DNA of 64,000 nucleotides from Actibacterium pelagium (GTDB taxonomy: Bacteria > Pseudomonadota > Alphaproteobacteria > Rhodobacterales > Rhodobacteraceae), in assembly GCF_002285415.1 (NCBI RefSeq), contig NZ_NSBU01000006.1, positions 356,001 through 420,000 on the forward strand, given 5' to 3'. A program made the translations under genes and the position numbers. Below, piece by piece: positions 1 to 7,834 of this stretch (positions are counted from its first letter, which is position 1; the number at the start of each line of letters is the position of its first letter). Below the pieces are notes generated by a model. That model was not told where the DNA came from. It did no database searches and worked only from the letters and a program-made list of their open reading frames with translations.

Positions 1-1
1 C

Positions 2-61
2 CCTTCGGCCCCGGTGGCGGGCAGTGCATCGCAACAACAGACCCAACTTGGCTGCCAGTGA
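2..61 (+). CDS. C-terminal tail of an upstream gene, possibly cpoB/ybgF (partial)
   Basis: An open frame enters from the window edge and ends in TGA at 59-61. It encodes about 19 residues, Ser/Gln-rich, ending in Leu-Gly-Cys-Gln. The stop overlaps the GTG start of tilS in a GTGA arrangement, which suggests translational coupling. In many Rhodobacteraceae the gene before tilS-ftsH is the Tol-Pal coordinator CpoB (YbgF). That identity is inferred from context only, because too little protein is visible to recognise it. Confidence 0.35.
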   Translation, partial: PSAPVAGSASQQQTQLGCQ

Positions 62-1308
62 CGGCTGAAGACGACCTGCTTCTACACCTCTTCGGGTCGG
101 CGATGATGTTCGACAAGTCGGACCCGTTGGGTCTGGCTGTGTCCGGCGGCGGCGATTCCATGGCCATGCTGCATTTGGCCGCCCTATGGGCCAAAGAGGC
201 AGGCATTGGGCTGCGTGCGGTGACAGTCGACCACGGTTTGCGCTCCGAAGCCGCCGAAGAAGCAAAATTCGTTGCGAAGATTTGCCAAGACCTTGGGGTG
301 CAGCACGACACTTTGACATGGGACCACGAAACTCTTGCAGGCAATCTTCAGGATCAAGCGCGCCGTGCGCGGTACCGGTTGATGTCCGATTGGGCAAAGG
401 AACACGGGATCACTTCGATCGCGCTTGCCCATACTGAAGACGATCAAGCCGAAACCTTCCTGATGCGATTGGCGCGTGAGGCCGGAGTGGATGGCCTGTC
501 CGGCATGCAACAGCGTCGGAAAGCGGATGGCATTACATGGCTGCGCCCGCTGTTAGTGGCATCTGGGGAGGATCTACGATCGTTCCTGACCCGCCGTGGA
601 CACTCTTGGCGCGAGGACCCGTCGAACCAAGATACGCGTTTTGAACGCGTTAAAGCTCGGCAAGTCCTGACGGAGTTAGAACCACTCGGCATCACGGCAG
701 GCAAGCTTGCGGGGGTGGCATCGCAATTGTCGATGGCGCGTCAGGCCTTGGATGTGCAAACCCTTAGGGCGGCTACAGATTTCGTCACGGTCGACCGGGG
801 GGATCTGCTGATTTCACGGAAAGGGTTGCTTTTGCTGCCCCCTGAAATCCAGCGGCGCTTGTTGCAAGCCGCCCTTAGGTGGGTTTCTAACGCAGAGTAT
901 CCTGTGCGAAGCCAGAAACTGACAGATTTCGAGGTAAAGCTAATCGAAGGTGAACAGGCGACCTTGCGTGGTTGTATTGCCTTCCCAGAAGCAGAGGCCG
1001 TGCGGATCACGCGCGAATTAAAAGCCGTTTCCAAGACGGTTTGCGCGTCAGACCAGTTGTGGGATGGGCGCTGGCGCGTGGAGGGTGCCCCCGTGGGCAC
1101 AGAGCTGCGCGTTTTGGGTGAAGCTGGTCTGCCGCAATGTCCCGATTGGCGTGAAGCTGGCCTGCCAAGACGGTCTTTATTGGCCAGTCCGGCAGTCTGG
1201 CAGGGTGACGAATTGGTTGCTGCGCCACTCGCAGGTCTGGAAAATGGATGCAGCGCCAAATTGGCGCGGGGGGATGATAGCTTCTATTCTTTGATTATAT
1301 CGCATTGA
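58..1308 (+). CDS. tilS: tRNA(Ile)-lysidine synthetase TilS
   Basis: Modifies the wobble C34 of tRNA-Ile(CAU) to lysidine with ATP and lysine, so that it reads AUA instead of AUG. The cytosolic protein has 416 residues. The PP-loop ATP-binding motif SGGGDS is at residues 29-34, followed by the N-type ATP pyrophosphatase core. A weaker C-terminal region carries the tRNA-recognition part expected for long TilS forms. The start is GTG and overlaps the stop of the preceding frame; the ATG codons at residues 16-17 lie too close to the PP-loop to be better choices. ftsH follows after 74 nt, a pairing seen in many bacteria. Confidence 0.93.
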   Translation: MTAEDDLLLHLFGSAMMFDKSDPLGLAVSGGGDSMAMLHLAALWAKEAGIGLRAVTVDHGLRSEAAEEAKFVAKICQDLGVQHDTLTWDHETLAGNLQDQARRARYRLMSDWAKEHGITSIALAHTEDDQAETFLMRLAREAGVDGLSGMQQRRKADGITWLRPLLVASGEDLRSFLTRRGHSWREDPSNQDTRFERVKARQVLTELEPLGITAGKLAGVASQLSMARQALDVQTLRAATDFVTVDRGDLLISRKGLLLLPPEIQRRLLQAALRWVSNAEYPVRSQKLTDFEVKLIEGEQATLRGCIAFPEAEAVRITRELKAVSKTVCASDQLWDGRWRVEGAPVGTELRVLGEAGLPQCPDWREAGLPRRSLLASPAVWQGDELVAAPLAGLENGCSAKLARGDDSFYSLIISH

Positions 1309-1322
1309 ACCTCGGGCAGGTT

Positions 1323-1357
1323 CCTCTATTTTAATAGGAGGCCCCGTCGACGGGGCC
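1323..1357 (+). other. Two adjacent hairpins in the tilS-ftsH spacer
   Basis: The segment 1323-1341 can fold as CCTCTATT/AATAGGAGG with one bulged G. The next segment, 1340-1357, is the perfect palindrome GGCCCCGTCGACGGGGCC. No T-run follows, and the ftsH ribosome-binding site (AAGGAG, near 1370) lies 13 nt downstream. It could be a weak terminator for tilS or a structured ftsH leader. The sequence does not decide. Confidence 0.4.
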
Positions 1358-1382
1358 GGAGCTAATTCTTAAGGAGTGTACA

Positions 1383-3299
1383 GTGGGCAACGCGCGAAAT
1401 ATCGCATTCTGGGTCGTATTGTTCGTATTGATCCTCGCACTGTTCAACATTTTCAGTGGCGATCCGCAGACCAATTCTGGACGCGAGATCACGTATTCTG
1501 AACTGGTAGAGCGCGTAGAGGCAGGCGAAGTGTCCGCCGTAACGCTTGATGGCGAAAACGCGATGGTCGTCGGATCCGACGGCTCTGTCGCCACAGCAAT
1601 CATTCCGCGCCAAGTTGATCTGACCGACCTGCTTCTTGAAAAAGGTGTGCAGGTCAAAGCAGAGCCGCAGGAACAAAGCGGGCTGTTGGCCTATCTGGGC
1701 ACGCTGCTTCCCTTCATCATCCTGATCGGTATCTGGATCTTCCTGATGAACCGCATGCAGGGCGGTGGCCGTGGCGGTGCGATGGGCTTTGGCAAGTCGC
1801 GCGCAAAGCTGCTGACTGAAAAGCATGGCCGTGTGACTTTTGACGATGTCGCGGGCATCGACGAAGCCAAGGAAGAGCTGGAAGAGATCGTCGAATTCCT
1901 GCGTAACCCGCAGAAATTTAGCCGTCTGGGCGGTAAGATCCCCAAAGGCGCGCTTCTGGTGGGCCCTCCGGGTACTGGTAAAACGCTTCTGGCCCGCGCC
2001 ATTGCGGGTGAGGCTGGTGTGCCGTTCTTCACCATCTCGGGTTCCGACTTTGTCGAAATGTTCGTGGGCGTGGGCGCAAGCCGTGTCCGTGACATGTTCG
2101 AACAGGCCAAGAAGAACGCGCCTTGTATCGTCTTCATCGACGAGATCGACGCGGTTGGCCGCTCGCGTGGTGCCGGCTATGGCGGTGGTAACGACGAACG
2201 CGAACAGACCCTGAACCAGTTGCTGGTCGAGATGGACGGTTTCGAAGCCAACGAAGGCATCATCATCGTCGCCGCGACCAACCGTCCCGACGTTCTTGAC
2301 CCTGCGCTGCTGCGTCCCGGTCGTTTCGACCGTCAGGTTCAGGTGCCGAACCCCGATATCAAAGGCCGCGAAAAGATTCTGGGCGTTCATGCCCGCAAGG
2401 TGCCTTTGGGCCCCGATGTTGACCTGCGCATCATCGCACGCGGCACGCCGGGCTTCTCGGGCGCTGATCTTGCGAACCTTGTGAACGAATCTGCGTTGAT
2501 GGCCGCACGCGTCGGCCGCCGTTTCGTCACGATGGAAGATTTCGAAAACGCCAAGGACAAGGTCATGATGGGCAGCGAACGCCGCTCTATGGTCATGACC
2601 GAGGATGAGAAGAAGCTGACCGCCTACCACGAGGCAGGCCACGCCGTTGTCGGTCTGAATGTCCCGCAGCATGATCCGATCCACAAGGCGACGATCATTC
2701 CGCGCGGCCGTGCGCTTGGTCTGGTACTTTCTCTGCCGGAGCGTGACGAACTGTCGGTCAGCTACACCAAGTACAAGTCCAAGATCGCCATGGCGATGGG
2801 CGGACGCGTCGCGGAAGAACTGATCTTTGGCCCTGAAAACGTGACCTCTGGTGCAGCATCGGACATCCAACAGGTGACCCGGATCGCACGCGCGATGGTA
2901 ACGCGCTTCGGCTTTGACCCTGATCTGGGCTATGTCGATTACGCGAATGAGCAGCAGTCTTATCTGGGCAACTACCAGAGCGGGTCAAACCATTCTGGCA
3001 TCACCCAGAAGACCATCGACGACAAGGTGCGTGAGCTGGTGGACGAAGGCTATGCCACAGCCAAGCGCATCCTGACCGAGAAGGCGGATGATCTGGAGCG
3101 TCTGGCCCAAGGCCTGCTGGAGTATGAGACCCTGACCGGCAACGAAATCACCAAAGTTATGGCAGGCGAGCCGCTGAACAAAGGTGACGACGAGGATGAC
3201 AACCCGCAAGACGGCAACGCGCCTTCGGTCACGGCAATTCCCAAAACCAAGCCGCGGTCCAAACCCGATGGTGGGATGGAGCCAGAGCCGACCGCTTAA
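1383..3299 (+). CDS. ftsH: ATP-dependent zinc metalloprotease FtsH
   Basis: Membrane-anchored AAA+ protease that extracts and degrades misfolded membrane proteins and short-lived regulators. The length of 638 residues is typical. Order of parts: TM helix at about 7-26, periplasmic FtsH-external domain, TM helix at about 103-125, AAA domain with Walker A GPPGTGKT (194-201) and Walker [10 protein letters not shown] (249-257), then the M41 peptidase with zinc motif HEAGH (416-420). The C-terminal tail is acidic and Pro-rich. The start is GTG with a good AAGGAG site upstream. A clear terminator follows the gene. Confidence 0.98.
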   Translation: MGNARNIAFWVVLFVLILALFNIFSGDPQTNSGREITYSELVERVEAGEVSAVTLDGENAMVVGSDGSVATAIIPRQVDLTDLLLEKGVQVKAEPQEQSGLLAYLGTLLPFIILIGIWIFLMNRMQGGGRGGAMGFGKSRAKLLTEKHGRVTFDDVAGIDEAKEELEEIVEFLRNPQKFSRLGGKIPKGALLVGPPGTGKTLLARAIAGEAGVPFFTISGSDFVEMFVGVGASRVRDMFEQAKKNAPCIVFIDEIDAVGRSRGAGYGGGNDEREQTLNQLLVEMDGFEANEGIIIVAATNRPDVLDPALLRPGRFDRQVQVPNPDIKGREKILGVHARKVPLGPDVDLRIIARGTPGFSGADLANLVNESALMAARVGRRFVTMEDFENAKDKVMMGSERRSMVMTEDEKKLTAYHEAGHAVVGLNVPQHDPIHKATIIPRGRALGLVLSLPERDELSVSYTKYKSKIAMAMGGRVAEELIFGPENVTSGAASDIQQVTRIARAMVTRFGFDPDLGYVDYANEQQSYLGNYQSGSNHSGITQKTIDDKVRELVDEGYATAKRILTEKADDLERLAQGLLEYETLTGNEITKVMAGEPLNKGDDEDDNPQDGNAPSVTAIPKTKPRSKPDGGMEPEPTA

Positions 3300-3318
3300 T
3301 AGGTCCAGAAATTGATTT

Positions 3319-3351
3319 AAAACCCGGAACCAGAAATGGTTTCGGGTTTTT
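3319..3351 (+). terminator. Rho-independent terminator of ftsH
   Basis: A 12-13 bp stem pairs AAAACCCGGAACC (3319-3331) with GGTTTCGGGTTTT (3338-3350), including one G-U pair, and runs into T residues. It lies 20 nt after the ftsH stop and separates ftsH from fhs. Confidence 0.85.
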
Positions 3352-3527
3352 CATTTCCAAAACCCCGTTGTTTCATTTGGTTTTGCTTAGGCCCAAAGGT
3401 TCCATTTGGCGGTCTACGGTCTGGTTGATTTCTTTAGGTTCTTTCGGATTTTGGATTGCACGTTGCTTCGGTTCGAAACAGTGTTGTCTGGCTGGGGCAT
3501 TTGGGGCCCATAAGCGGGGAGGACATA

Positions 3528-5204
3528 ATGGGTTTCAAAACCGACATCGAAATTGCACGCGAAGCAAACAAGAAACCGATCCAGGAGATTGGTGCAAAGC
3601 TTGGCATTCCGACAGAGCATCTACTGCCCTACGGCCATGACAAGGCCAAGGTTAGCGCTGACTTCATCAAGTCATTGGATGGCAAGGACGACGGCAAGCT
3701 CATACTTGTCACGGCCATCAACCCGACCCCGGCAGGCGAAGGCAAGACCACGACCACTGTTGGTCTTGGCGATGGTTTGAACCGCATTGGAAAGAAAGCT
3801 GCGATTTGTATCCGCGAGGCTTCTTTGGGCCCGAATTTCGGGATGAAGGGCGGGGCTGCCGGGGGGGGCTACGCGCAGGTGGTCCCTATGGAAGATATGA
3901 ACCTGCATTTCACAGGCGATTTCCATGCGATTACCAGTGCGCACAACCTTCTGGCCGCGATGATCGACAACCACATCTACTGGGGCAATGAGCTGGAGAT
4001 CGACGAACGCCGGGTGACATGGCGGCGCGTTCTCGACATGAATGATCGCGCCCTGCGTGACACTGTGACCTCGCTTGGTGGTGTAGCCAATGGGTTCCCG
4101 CGCCAGACTGGGTTCGACATTACCGTTGCGTCCGAGGTTATGGCGATCCTTTGCCTTGCGAAGGACCTGAAAGATCTCGAGACACGCTTGGGGGATATGA
4201 TTGTCGCCTATCGCCGTGATCGCAGTCCGGTTTATTGCCGCGACCTGAAGGCGGACGGCGCGATGACCGTTTTGCTGAAAGACGCGATGCAGCCCAATCT
4301 GGTTCAAACGCTAGAGAACAACCCAGCTTTCGTTCACGGCGGCCCCTTCGCCAATATTGCCCACGGCTGTAACTCGGTCGCGGCAACAACCACGGCTTTG
4401 AAACTGGCGGATTACGTGGTGACCGAAGCGGGTTTTGGTGCCGATCTGGGTGCCGAAAAGTTTCTGAACATCAAGTGTCGTAAAGCGGGTCTTTCGCCCT
4501 CTGCCGTCGTGGTGGTCGCCACGGTGCGAGCGATGAAGATGAACGGCGGCGTCGCACGTGCCGACCTGAATGAAGAGAACGTTGAGGCAGTTCAGGCCGG
4601 ATGCCCGAACCTTGGCCGCCATATCGAGAACGTCAAATCCTTTGGGGTTCCCGTAGTCGTTGCGATCAACCACTTTGTCTCTGATACAGATGCCGAAGTC
4701 GAAGCAGTTCGTGAATACGTGGCCTCGATGGGGGCAGAGGCCATCCTGTGCCAGCACTGGGCCAAGGGATCGGAAGGGACGGTCGAACTGGCGACCCGCG
4801 TGGCCGAGATCGCCGATGCGGATGTTGCGAACTTCGCGCCGCTTTATCCCGACAAGATGCGCCTGTTCGACAAGATTGATACCATCGCGAAACGGATTTA
4901 CCGCGCGGATGAGGTCTTGGCCGACAAGAAGATCCGGGACCAACTGCGCGACTGGGAAGAGGCCGGTTATGGCAATTTGCCGATCTGTATGGCCAAAACG
5001 CAGTATAGTTTTTCGACCGATCCCAACTTGCGCGGGGCACCCGTAGGGCATTCTGTCCCGATACGAGAGGTACGCCTGTCGGCGGGGGCAGGGTTTGTCG
5101 TGGTGATCTGCGGGCAAATCATGACGATGCCGGGCCTGCCCAGAAGACCGGCCTCTGAAACCATCAGATTGTCCGACGATGGCCTGACAGAGGGACTGTT
5201 CTAA
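3528..5204 (+). CDS. fhs: Formate--tetrahydrofolate ligase
   Basis: Makes 10-formyl-THF from formate, THF and ATP in the cytosol, feeding purine and formyl-Met synthesis or assimilating/oxidising C1 units. The protein has 558 residues, the usual size. The phosphate-binding segment [10 protein letters not shown] is at residues 66-75, and the conserved glycine-rich stretches follow. The frame stays open to 3456, but the ATG at 3528 has a GGGAGG site and begins with the typical Gly-Phe-Lys-Thr-Asp-Ile N-terminus, so I place the start there. It pairs with folD downstream, the other THF-interconverting enzyme. Confidence 0.96.
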   Translation: MGFKTDIEIAREANKKPIQEIGAKLGIPTEHLLPYGHDKAKVSADFIKSLDGKDDGKLILVTAINPTPAGEGKTTTTVGLGDGLNRIGKKAAICIREASLGPNFGMKGGAAGGGYAQVVPMEDMNLHFTGDFHAITSAHNLLAAMIDNHIYWGNELEIDERRVTWRRVLDMNDRALRDTVTSLGGVANGFPRQTGFDITVASEVMAILCLAKDLKDLETRLGDMIVAYRRDRSPVYCRDLKADGAMTVLLKDAMQPNLVQTLENNPAFVHGGPFANIAHGCNSVAATTTALKLADYVVTEAGFGADLGAEKFLNIKCRKAGLSPSAVVVVATVRAMKMNGGVARADLNEENVEAVQAGCPNLGRHIENVKSFGVPVVVAINHFVSDTDAEVEAVREYVASMGAEAILCQHWAKGSEGTVELATRVAEIADADVANFAPLYPDKMRLFDKIDTIAKRIYRADEVLADKKIRDQLRDWEEAGYGNLPICMAKTQYSFSTDPNLRGAPVGHSVPIREVRLSAGAGFVVVICGQIMTMPGLPRRPASETIRLSDDGLTEGLF

Positions 5205-5237
5205 GGCGTCTTCACGAAGCATGCTGGGTTGAATGTT

Positions 5238-5266
5238 GTCGCGGCGCTTTCTAAGCAAGCCGCGAC
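5238..5266. other. Hairpin 1 in the fhs-folD spacer
   Basis: The perfect 8-bp stem GTCGCGGC/GCCGCGAC encloses an inner GCTT-TCT-AAGC helix with two unpaired A. There is no T-run after it on the plus strand. It could weaken read-through from fhs or be part of a folD leader structure. Confidence 0.5.
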
Positions 5267-5344
5267 ACGTCATCGTGGATATCGGGTCGTGCCGAAGAAG
5301 TTGCTTCAAATGCGCGCAACAACGCAGAAGTTGCAGGGTTTGAT

Positions 5345-5368
5345 CCAGATTTGACCGAACAAATCTGG
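5345..5368. other. Hairpin 2 / palindrome in the fhs-folD spacer
   Basis: The perfect 9-bp inverted repeat CCAGATTTG/CAAATCTGG is separated by the 6 nt ACCGAA and lies 71 nt before the folD start. Its symmetry fits either an RNA hairpin in the leader or an operator for a dimeric regulator. I do not recognise it as a known riboswitch. Confidence 0.5.
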
Positions 5369-5439
5369 CGCATTCTGATCGAGTGGTCTATCGCTGGCGG
5401 AAAGCGGATTCTTGGGCCTTCTGACGAGAGGAATTGATC

Positions 5440-6342
5440 ATGAGCGCAACCATCATTGACGGAAAAGCCTTTGCAGCCTCGGTCCGCGAGAAAGTCGCCA
5501 CCCACGTGGCGCGCTTGAAAGAGGTGAATGATATCACCCCCGGCCTTGCTGTTGTTCTGGTCGGTGAAGATCCCGCCAGTCAGGTCTATGTCCGCTCCAA
5601 GGGCAAGCAGACCGTCGAGGTCGGCATGAACAGCTATGAACACAAACTGGACGACGACACTTCGGAAGAAGATCTGCTGGCGCTGATCGACAAGTTGAAC
5701 AACGATCCGGCCGTTCATGGCATTCTGGTGCAATTGCCGCTGCCCGATCACCTGAACGAGGACCTTGTGATCAATGCGATCGATCCCGCGAAGGATGTCG
5801 ACGGGTTTCATATCTCGAACGTGGGTCTTCTGGGGACAGGGCAGAAATCGATGGTGCCCTGCACTCCGCTTGGATGCCTGATGATGCTGCGCGATCATCA
5901 TGGCTCGCTTTCTGGCCTGAACGCGGTTGTCGTGGGCCGTTCGAATATCGTGGGAAAACCGATGGCCAACCTGCTGCTGCGCGACAGCTGCACCGTAACC
6001 ATCGCGCATTCACGCACCAAGGATATCGAGGCTGTGTGCCGTCAGGCTGACATTCTTGTCGCTGCCGTAGGGCGTCCACAGATGGTTACCGGTGACTGGG
6101 TCAAGCCCGGTGCGACTGTGATTGATGTGGGCATCAACCGTATTCCGGCCCCCGAAAAGGGCGAGGGAAAGACCCGGCTTGTGGGCGATTGTGATTTCGA
6201 CAGCTGTGCCGAAGTGGCAGGCGCCATCACGCCTGTTCCGGGCGGTGTGGGTCCGATGACCATCGCTTGCCTGCTGGCCAACACCCTGACAGCCTGTTGC
6301 CGCGCCAATGCCCTGCCAGAGCCGGAAGGCCTGACCGCCTGA
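5440..6342 (+). CDS. folD: Bifunctional methylene-THF dehydrogenase / methenyl-THF cyclohydrolase FolD
   Basis: Interconverts 5,10-methylene-THF, 5,10-methenyl-THF and 10-formyl-THF using NADP. The protein has 300 residues. The catalytic YxxxK signature is Tyr50-Lys54, and the Rossmann segment with [11 protein letters not shown] lies near residue 165. The ATG at 5440 is 5 nt after an AGAGGA site; an in-frame TTG at 5434 is less likely. Together with Fhs it forms the reversible formate/methylene-THF path. It converges with the acyltransferase gene that begins 2 nt beyond its stop. Confidence 0.97.
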   Translation: MSATIIDGKAFAASVREKVATHVARLKEVNDITPGLAVVLVGEDPASQVYVRSKGKQTVEVGMNSYEHKLDDDTSEEDLLALIDKLNNDPAVHGILVQLPLPDHLNEDLVINAIDPAKDVDGFHISNVGLLGTGQKSMVPCTPLGCLMMLRDHHGSLSGLNAVVVGRSNIVGKPMANLLLRDSCTVTIAHSRTKDIEAVCRQADILVAAVGRPQMVTGDWVKPGATVIDVGINRIPAPEKGEGKTRLVGDCDFDSCAEVAGAITPVPGGVGPMTIACLLANTLTACCRANALPEPEGLTA

Positions 6343-6344
6343 GA

Positions 6345-7094
6345 TTAGGTTTGAACCTGCGCGTGGTTTTCTGCGCGTTCGGCTCTTGCCGCTTCATACA
6401 AACCCGCGACGACGCTTTGGACGTGGTCTGCAAGATCGCGTGCTTCGGTTTCAGGGATACCTGCGGTCTGGATCGGTTCGCCAAACCTAATTGACAATTG
6501 CCCCGGCCGAGCGCGAAGGCTGGCCAGTGGCATCACGTGGTGCCCGCCAAAAAAGGCGACCGGTACGATGGGGGCCTCGGCGCGCATTGCAATCAATCCG
6601 GCCCCGACCTTAAAGCGCCGTACCCCGTCCTGACCTGAAAGGCGGCCCTCTCCGCCCCAGGCGACCCGTTCGCCACTGCGCACGAGGTCAACCATTCCTT
6701 CCATGGTTCGATTTGTCGCGTCGCGATTGCCGCGGGCAACAAAGTCAATTGGCAGCCTGCGGAAGGCGGACCGGGCGAAGGGAAACCAGGTGTAAAGATC
6801 CGCGGCAGCAGCTCGGTCAATGTGGTCCCACATCTCTTTGCAGAAGGCCATCAGATCGATAAAAGAGCTTTCGTTGTAGCAAACCACGCAGCCTTGTCCG
6901 GCTTTGGGCGTTGGCCCCGACAAATCAACGCCGACCCGGCAGGTTTCCAGAAAGCGTGACGAATAGTCGATCAAGATTTTTCGTGCGTGCGCCTGATCCG
7001 TGGCCCGCGCCATGCGCAGGTTCATCAAGGGCGCGCCGGCCAACCAGCGGATTGACGCATAACTGCCGCGCCATGTCTGAACGAGTTTCTGCAT
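6345..7094 (-). CDS. PlsC-like 1-acyl-glycerol-3-phosphate acyltransferase family protein, catalytic His replaced
   Basis: The protein has 249 residues and the PlsC/LPLAT fold order. Motif I, normally NHxSxxD, reads NESSFID at residues 74-80, so the catalytic His is Glu75. Motif III is EGRLS (149-153) in place of the usual EGTRS, and motif IV is IVPVA (176-180). The family moves acyl groups from acyl-CoA/ACP to lysophospholipids at the inner membrane. Without the His this protein may be inactive, use another mechanism, or bind lipid only. I read the Glu codon (GAA) directly from the sequence. It is a single-gene unit, convergent with folD. Confidence 0.82.
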   Translation of the reverse strand: MQKLVQTWRGSYASIRWLAGAPLMNLRMARATDQAHARKILIDYSSRFLETCRVGVDLSGPTPKAGQGCVVCYNESSFIDLMAFCKEMWDHIDRAAAADLYTWFPFARSAFRRLPIDFVARGNRDATNRTMEGMVDLVRSGERVAWGGEGRLSGQDGVRRFKVGAGLIAMRAEAPIVPVAFFGGHHVMPLASLRARPGQLSIRFGEPIQTAGIPETEARDLADHVQSVVAGLYEAARAERAENHAQVQT

Positions 7095-7144
7095 TTGATC
7101 TCCTTCTGCAGACCTAGTTCAAATCGAAGGCGTGAGCAAATGGA

Positions 7145-7795
7145 CTAACGCGGCATTGGAATGGGGTGGACGGTTTTGCCGGTGACAAACGCCAGTGCCT
7201 CGGGGCCCATCAACGACGACAGTGCCGGATGTGTGGATCGGAGACCCCCGGTGTAGGTGCCATAAGCTGGCAGGATCAGGCGTGTGTCATCGACCAGAAA
7301 CACCGGCTGCGATCGGTTCGCCAGCCGGGCTTTGGGGTGATAGTGGCCAGAGACCTCTCCGACGGCGGCATCCTCGGCGATGTGGCGAAACGTTAGGGGG
7401 CCGACCTGTAATTCAGACCGGTGCGTTCCGGCCAGTTCAATCGGGCCCGGGTCGTGGTTGCCCTCGATCCAGATCCAATTGCGCCCTGCCATCAGCCGCG
7501 TTAGCCACAGCTTTTCATCATCCGGCAGGCGTTCGGCGGCTTCAAGATCGTCCCAGCTGTCGCCAAGGCAAATCACCTGCCGCGCATTCATGGTTTGAAT
7601 GTCTTCTTCCAATCGCGTCAGGGTCTCTCGCACTTCGTAAGGTGGCAGCAAACCGCGGCTTTTGCGGGCATAGCGGTCGGCTTTACCGAAATGCAGGTCA
7701 GAGACGCAAAGAAGCTGTTGATCGGGCCACCAAAGCGCGCCCGAAGGGCAGGCAAAAAGCTGGGCGCCAGAGAAAGTAAAACGATGGCCGGTCAT
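7145..7795 (-). CDS. pdeM: Ligase-associated DNA damage response endonuclease PdeM
   Basis: Calcineurin-like metallophosphoesterase of 216 residues. Metal-binding motifs in order: SDLHFGK (32-38), GDSWDD (78-83), GNHD (112-115) and GHYHP (150-154). PdeM is known from gene clusters with an Lhr-type helicase, an ATP-dependent DNA ligase and an exonuclease. Here it sits 39 nt downstream of lhr on the same strand, so the two are probably one transcript. No ligase or exonuclease gene is adjacent. A role in DNA repair is inferred from family and neighbour. Confidence 0.9.
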   Translation of the reverse strand: MTGHRFTFSGAQLFACPSGALWWPDQQLLCVSDLHFGKADRYARKSRGLLPPYEVRETLTRLEEDIQTMNARQVICLGDSWDDLEAAERLPDDEKLWLTRLMAGRNWIWIEGNHDPGPIELAGTHRSELQVGPLTFRHIAEDAAVGEVSGHYHPKARLANRSQPVFLVDDTRLILPAYGTYTGGLRSTHPALSSLMGPEALAFVTGKTVHPIPMPR

Positions 7796-7834
7796 AGTTA
7801 TTTGGTGCGGTGTTGTCGGCCCGAAATCAAGCCT

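Noticed and set aside
1362..2870. Long open frame of about 500 codons antisense to ftsH
   Set aside because: It is an exact shadow of the high-GC ftsH coding frame, has no ribosome-binding site, and its product is His/Arg-rich without any domain.
3352..3527. Riboswitch (ZTP/pfl type) before fhs
   Set aside because: I looked for the conserved pfl core because fhs is a known target, but none of the conserved segments is present.
5310..5354. Leader peptide of 14 codons before folD
   Set aside because: It starts with ATG but has no ribosome-binding site and no run of control codons. It overlaps hairpin 2, which explains the sequence better.
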